In this document: piece by piece, positions 5,554-7,871 of the stretch
Layout of the letters: the number at the start of each line of letters is the position of its first letter
Numbering within the stretch: position 1 is the stretch's first letter
Origin: Clostridiales bacterium
Lineage (GTDB): Bacteria > Bacillota > Clostridia > Oscillospirales > CAG-382
NCBI GenBank assembly: GCA_003452915.1
Contig: DMMZ01000038.1
Span: 1-7,871, forward strand
Direction of reading: 5' to 3'
DNA length: 7,871 bases
Program-made: the position numbers and the translations under genes
The notes under the pieces: generated by a model
The model's database searches: none
What the model was told of the DNA's origin: nothing
The model's input: the letters and a program-made list of their open reading frames with translations, nothing else

Positions 5554-5973
5554 ATGACTGATAATAAAAATAAGCAGACCTTCTGGCAATTTATAAAATT
5601 TACTATGTTTTCCGCAAGTGCGGGGGTAATACAATTCGCAAGTTGTGCATTTCTATTAGAATTAACAGGCTTAGAATATTGGATAGCATATCTTATCTCT
5701 CTTATTTTATCGGTCGTGTATAACTTCACGGTCAACCGAAGGTTCACATTTAAGTCTGCGAATAATTATTCAAAAGCAATGTTCCTTGTATTTTTATACT
5801 ATTGCGTTTTCACCCCGTTATCCACATGGTGGGGTGACGCTCTTGTTAATATAAATTGGAACGAATTTATTGTCCTTGCAGGAACTATGATTATCAATTT
5901 TGCAACCGAGTTTTTATACCACCGTTTTTTTGTTTTTCGTAAATCAATAAATACAAATGACCTTGCTAATTAA
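5554..5973 (+). CDS. GtrA-family membrane protein
   Basis: A 139-residue integral membrane protein of the GtrA/DPMS-TM family, small four-helix proteins linked to moving lipid-linked sugars across the membrane or to assisting glycosyltransferases. Visible signatures are an N-terminal FWQFIKFTMFSASAGVIQF first helix, then NFTVNRRFTF after helix two (the family NFxxNRxWTF motif), and the C-terminal INFATEFLYHRFFVF. No glycosyltransferase is adjacent in the window, so the substrate is unknown. Start choice: the ATG at 5542 directly abuts the AAAGGA (5536-5541) and leaves no spacing, while the ATG at 5554 has 12 nt and gives MTDNKNK. I prefer 5554; the alternative adds MVIK. The long structured leader and consensus promoter suggest individual regulation. 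Length and topology are normal for the family. Confidence 0.85.
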   Translation: MTDNKNKQTFWQFIKFTMFSASAGVIQFASCAFLLELTGLEYWIAYLISLILSVVYNFTVNRRFTFKSANNYSKAMFLVFLYYCVFTPLSTWWGDALVNINWNEFIVLAGTMIINFATEFLYHRFFVFRKSINTNDLAN

Positions 5974-5998
5974 AGATATAATAAACTGCACCTTAAAT

Positions 5999-6032
5999 AT
6001 TAATCATGTGCAATAATAAGATTATGATTAAT
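5999..6032. repeat. AT-rich inverted repeat after the gtrA-like gene
   Basis: ATTAATCAT (5999-6007) and ATGATTAAT (6024-6032) are a 9-bp perfect inverted repeat with a 16-nt loop, lying 26 nt after the gtrA-like stop. A TGTGGTTTTCTTATTTT tail follows at some distance. It could be a weak terminator, but the low GC of the stem makes this uncertain. Confidence 0.3.
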
Positions 6033-6141
6033 AATCAGATGTGGTTTTCTTATTTTGGTATGCAATATACATAAAAAAATCCTGAGGTAGTATAATTTAT
6101 GCATAAAATACAGCGAAATATAAATATATACGTATAAATAC

Positions 6142-6169
6142 TTGACAAATGTCTATAAACGTGTATAAT
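6142..6169 (+). promoter_or_regulatory. Sigma-A promoter of the argCJ operon
   Basis: A perfect -35 TTGACA (6142-6147), a 16-bp spacer, and a perfect -10 TATAAT (6164-6169) give a short leader of roughly 25 nt before argC. That leaves no room for a T-box, so control is expected at initiation. Confidence 0.8.
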
Positions 6170-6175
6170 TATACT
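6162..6175. promoter_or_regulatory. Putative ArgR/AhrC operator (ARG box) over the argC -10
   Basis: TGTATAATTATACT is palindromic except for its outermost base pair and fits the ARG-box pattern TGNATNNNNATNCA with one mismatch. It overlaps the -10, where a bound repressor would block RNA polymerase. A weaker, one-base-short half match, ATGCATAAAATACA (6099-6112), lies upstream. AT-richness makes chance matches easier, but the position in front of argC is persuasive. Confidence 0.55.
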
Positions 6176-6201
6176 ATAATGATCATGGGGGAGGTTTATA
6201 A

Positions 6202-7146
6202 ATGACAAAAGTATTTATTGACGGCTCAGTTGGAACAACGGGATTGCGTATATACGACAGGCTTTCGAACAGAAAAGATATAAGCCTTATGACGCTCTCG
6301 GATGATAAACGCAAGGATGTCAATGAACGAAGACAAATGATAAATTCCTCCGATATTACGTTCTTATGCTTGCCTGACGATGCAGCTATCGAAGCTGTTT
6401 CGCTCTGTGACAATGGAAATACTAAGATAATAGATGCTTCTACCGCACACAGAACGAATTCCGATTGGAGCTATGGCTTGCCGGAATTATCACAAGCTCA
6501 CAGGGAATCGATAATAACAAGTAAACGTGTTGCAGTCCCCGGGTGTCACGCCAGTGGTTTCTGTGCTATTGTTTATCCTTTGATAAAAAGCGGAATCCTG
6601 CCGTCCGATTATCCGATTGTATCGCATTCGGTAACGGGTTACAGTGGAGCAGGAAAAAGCATGATATCAACCTATAATGATCCCGACAGAGCAATTGGAC
6701 TTTCTTCACCTGGTCAATATGCCCTTGGCGGTGACCATAAGCATCAAAAAGAGATGACAGCAATTTGTGGATTGGCTCATAAACCGATTTTTAATCCTAT
6801 TATAGCGGATTTTTACAGTGGAATGGTGGTCAGTGTACCTCTGTACACTTCACTTCTAAAAGGTAATTATAATGCAAATAAAATACATTCCTTTTTCGAA
6901 GATTATTACAAAGGTGAAAAGGTAATCAACGTACTTCCATTTAATGAAAAAGGCATGGAAAACGGATTTTTATACGCAAACGAGCTTTCGGGTAAAGACA
7001 ATATGCAGATATTGATAAGTGGAAATGATGAGAGAATTCTAATAGCAACACGCTTCTGCAACCTCGGTAAAGGTGCTTCTGGTGCGGCAATTCAGTGCAT
7101 GAATATCATAATCGGACTTGATGAAACGACATCTTTGGTAATTTAA
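6202..7146 (+). CDS. argC: N-acetyl-gamma-glutamyl-phosphate reductase (short form)
   Basis: A 314-residue cytoplasmic enzyme that reduces N-acetylglutamyl-5-phosphate to N-acetylglutamate-5-semialdehyde with NADPH, the third step of arginine biosynthesis. The N terminus carries the nucleotide-binding loop GSVGTTG (8-14). Then come FLCLPDDAA (54-62), DASTAHR (78-84), YGLPEL (91-96), the catalytic cysteine C115 in AVPGCHASG, and GGDHKHQKEM (176-185; H179 and H181 near the active site). The length and the DHKH motif match the shorter ArgC subfamily rather than the roughly 345-residue type. The ATG at 6202 is fixed by GGGGGAGG at 6187-6194, 7 nt upstream. It is the first gene of an operon with argJ 15 nt downstream, behind a consensus promoter with an ARG-box-like operator. 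Base composition is richer in GC than the 1978-3500 region, so it reads as core chromosome. Confidence 0.95.
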   Translation: MTKVFIDGSVGTTGLRIYDRLSNRKDISLMTLSDDKRKDVNERRQMINSSDITFLCLPDDAAIEAVSLCDNGNTKIIDASTAHRTNSDWSYGLPELSQAHRESIITSKRVAVPGCHASGFCAIVYPLIKSGILPSDYPIVSHSVTGYSGAGKSMISTYNDPDRAIGLSSPGQYALGGDHKHQKEMTAICGLAHKPIFNPIIADFYSGMVVSVPLYTSLLKGNYNANKIHSFFEDYYKGEKVINVLPFNEKGMENGFLYANELSGKDNMQILISGNDERILIATRFCNLGKGASGAAIQCMNIIIGLDETTSLVI

Positions 7147-7161
7147 AAGGAGTTATATAAT

Positions 7162-7871
7162 ATGAATTTTACAAACGGTGGTGTATGCGCTCCAAAAGGC
7201 TTTAAAGCTGGCGGAGTGCATTGCGGTATACGTAAGAATAAAGAGAAAAAAGATTTGGCACTTATATACAGCGAGAAAAAAGCAGCAGCTGCAGCTGTTT
7301 ATACATTGAACTTGGTTAAAGGTTCACCAATAACTGTTACACAAAAAAACCTTGAGATACCATACGCAAATGCGATTATCTGCAACAGCGGAAACGCAAA
7401 CACCTGCAACGCAAATGGTATAGAAATTGCTGATGAGATGTGTACGATAACAGCAGAAAAGCTGGGAATTCTTACAACAGATGTTATTGTTGCATCAACT
7501 GGAGTAATCGGTCAGCCTTTGAATATTGAACCGATTAAAAACGGTATTACTCCATTGATAAACAGCCTTTCTTCAAACGGAAGCGATATGGCTGCCGAAG
7601 CAATTATGACTACAGATATAACAAAAAAAGAAGTTGCTGTCAGTTTTTCAATCGGTGGCAAGACCTGTACCATAGGCGGTATTGCAAAGGGTTCGGGTAT
7701 GATTCATCCGAATATGGCTACCATGCTGGTTTTCCTTACAACCGATACAGCAATCAGCCCGATTCTGCTTCAAAAAGCACTTAAAGAAGATGCCGATAAC
7801 AGTTTTAACATGATAAGTATTGACGGTGACACCTCGACAAATGATATGGTTTGCATACTTGCGAACGGCTT
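7162..7871 (+). CDS. argJ: ArgJ, glutamate N-acetyltransferase / ornithine acetyltransferase (3' partial)
   Basis: The first 236 codons of ArgJ are visible; the frame is open to the window end and roughly 170 residues should lie beyond. The enzyme moves the acetyl group from N-acetylornithine to glutamate, closing the acetyl cycle, and some forms also use acetyl-CoA. Typical landmarks are the N-terminal GGVCAPKGFKAGGVHCGI, CNSGNANTCN (74-83), the oxyanion-hole segment STGVIG (T113, G114), and KGSGMIHPNMATML (176-189). The precursor self-cleaves before T187, which becomes the nucleophile; the codon at 7720-7722 is ACC. AAGGAG at 7147-7152, 9 nt upstream, supports ATG 7162. Only 15 nt separate it from argC, so the two are co-transcribed, and argB and argD are the expected next genes. 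Whether it is bifunctional cannot be told from sequence. Confidence 0.95.
   Translation, partial: MNFTNGGVCAPKGFKAGGVHCGIRKNKEKKDLALIYSEKKAAAAAVYTLNLVKGSPITVTQKNLEIPYANAIICNSGNANTCNANGIEIADEMCTITAEKLGILTTDVIVASTGVIGQPLNIEPIKNGITPLINSLSSNGSDMAAEAIMTTDITKKEVAVSFSIGGKTCTIGGIAKGSGMIHPNMATMLVFLTTDTAISPILLQKALKEDADNSFNMISIDGDTSTNDMVCILANG

Noticed and set aside
5413..5747. Minus-strand open frames over the gtrA leader and gene
   Set aside because: They lie antisense to a clear GtrA-family gene and to its leader, with no family motifs; shadows.
5974..6201. T-box or riboswitch leader for argC
   Set aside because: The consensus promoter at 6142-6169 leaves only about 25 nt of leader, and no T-box landmarks are seen.
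6183..6763. Minus-strand frames inside argC
   Set aside because: Antisense to a confidently identified enzyme; no SD or motifs.
1..7871. CRISPR array, transposase, toxin-antitoxin or defence cluster
   Set aside because: No regular repeat-spacer pattern and no matching protein families could be seen on either strand.

Overview
The window looks like a chromosomal segment of a low-to-moderate GC Firmicute, most likely a gut-type Clostridia/Oscillospiraceae member. The grounds are strong AGGAGG-type ribosome binding sites, compact hairpin-plus-T-run terminators after nearly every gene, an argC-argJ operon with a short-form ArgC, and clostridial families (DUF1259, DUF2935, a 'VDQ-H-NP' type amidase). 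The lineage is an inference; there is no rRNA or marker gene to fix it.

Layout. Positions 2-1351 hold most of a TrkH potassium channel subunit (5' end outside the window), closed by two tandem terminators. Positions 1443-1977 carry no convincing gene but do hold a decayed tRNA-Thr(GGT) copy (1731-1804). It is flanked by two different sets of short tandem direct repeats and followed by a bidirectional terminator, which looks like the scar of one or more tRNA-targeting integrative elements. An AT-rich stretch follows, with a minus-strand amidase-like gene lacking the usual catalytic Glu (1978-2556) and a divergent DUF1259 gene (2784-3209). Then come a DUF2935 gene preceded by tandem hairpins (3532-4449), a membrane-anchored SLT-type lytic transglycosylase whose start sits in a long nested hairpin (4600-5316), and a small GtrA-family membrane protein with a consensus promoter and a structured leader of about 145 nt (5554-5973). 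The window ends in the arginine operon: a consensus promoter overlapped by an ARG-box-like palindrome, argC (6202-7146), and argJ (7162 to the window end, cut off).

How the genes relate. Only argC-argJ is a clear operon: successive steps of the acetyl-cycle route to ornithine/arginine, 15 nt apart, probably under ArgR/AhrC control. The other genes look like single transcription units, most with their own terminator. The amidase-like protein and the transglycosylase both belong to peptidoglycan-cleaving families but are not co-transcribed. I did not find a clear multi-gene novel system. The most interesting unexplained signals are the RNA-level ones (gtrA leader, transglycosylase start-codon hairpin), the active-site substitution in the amidase, and the tRNA-Thr scar.
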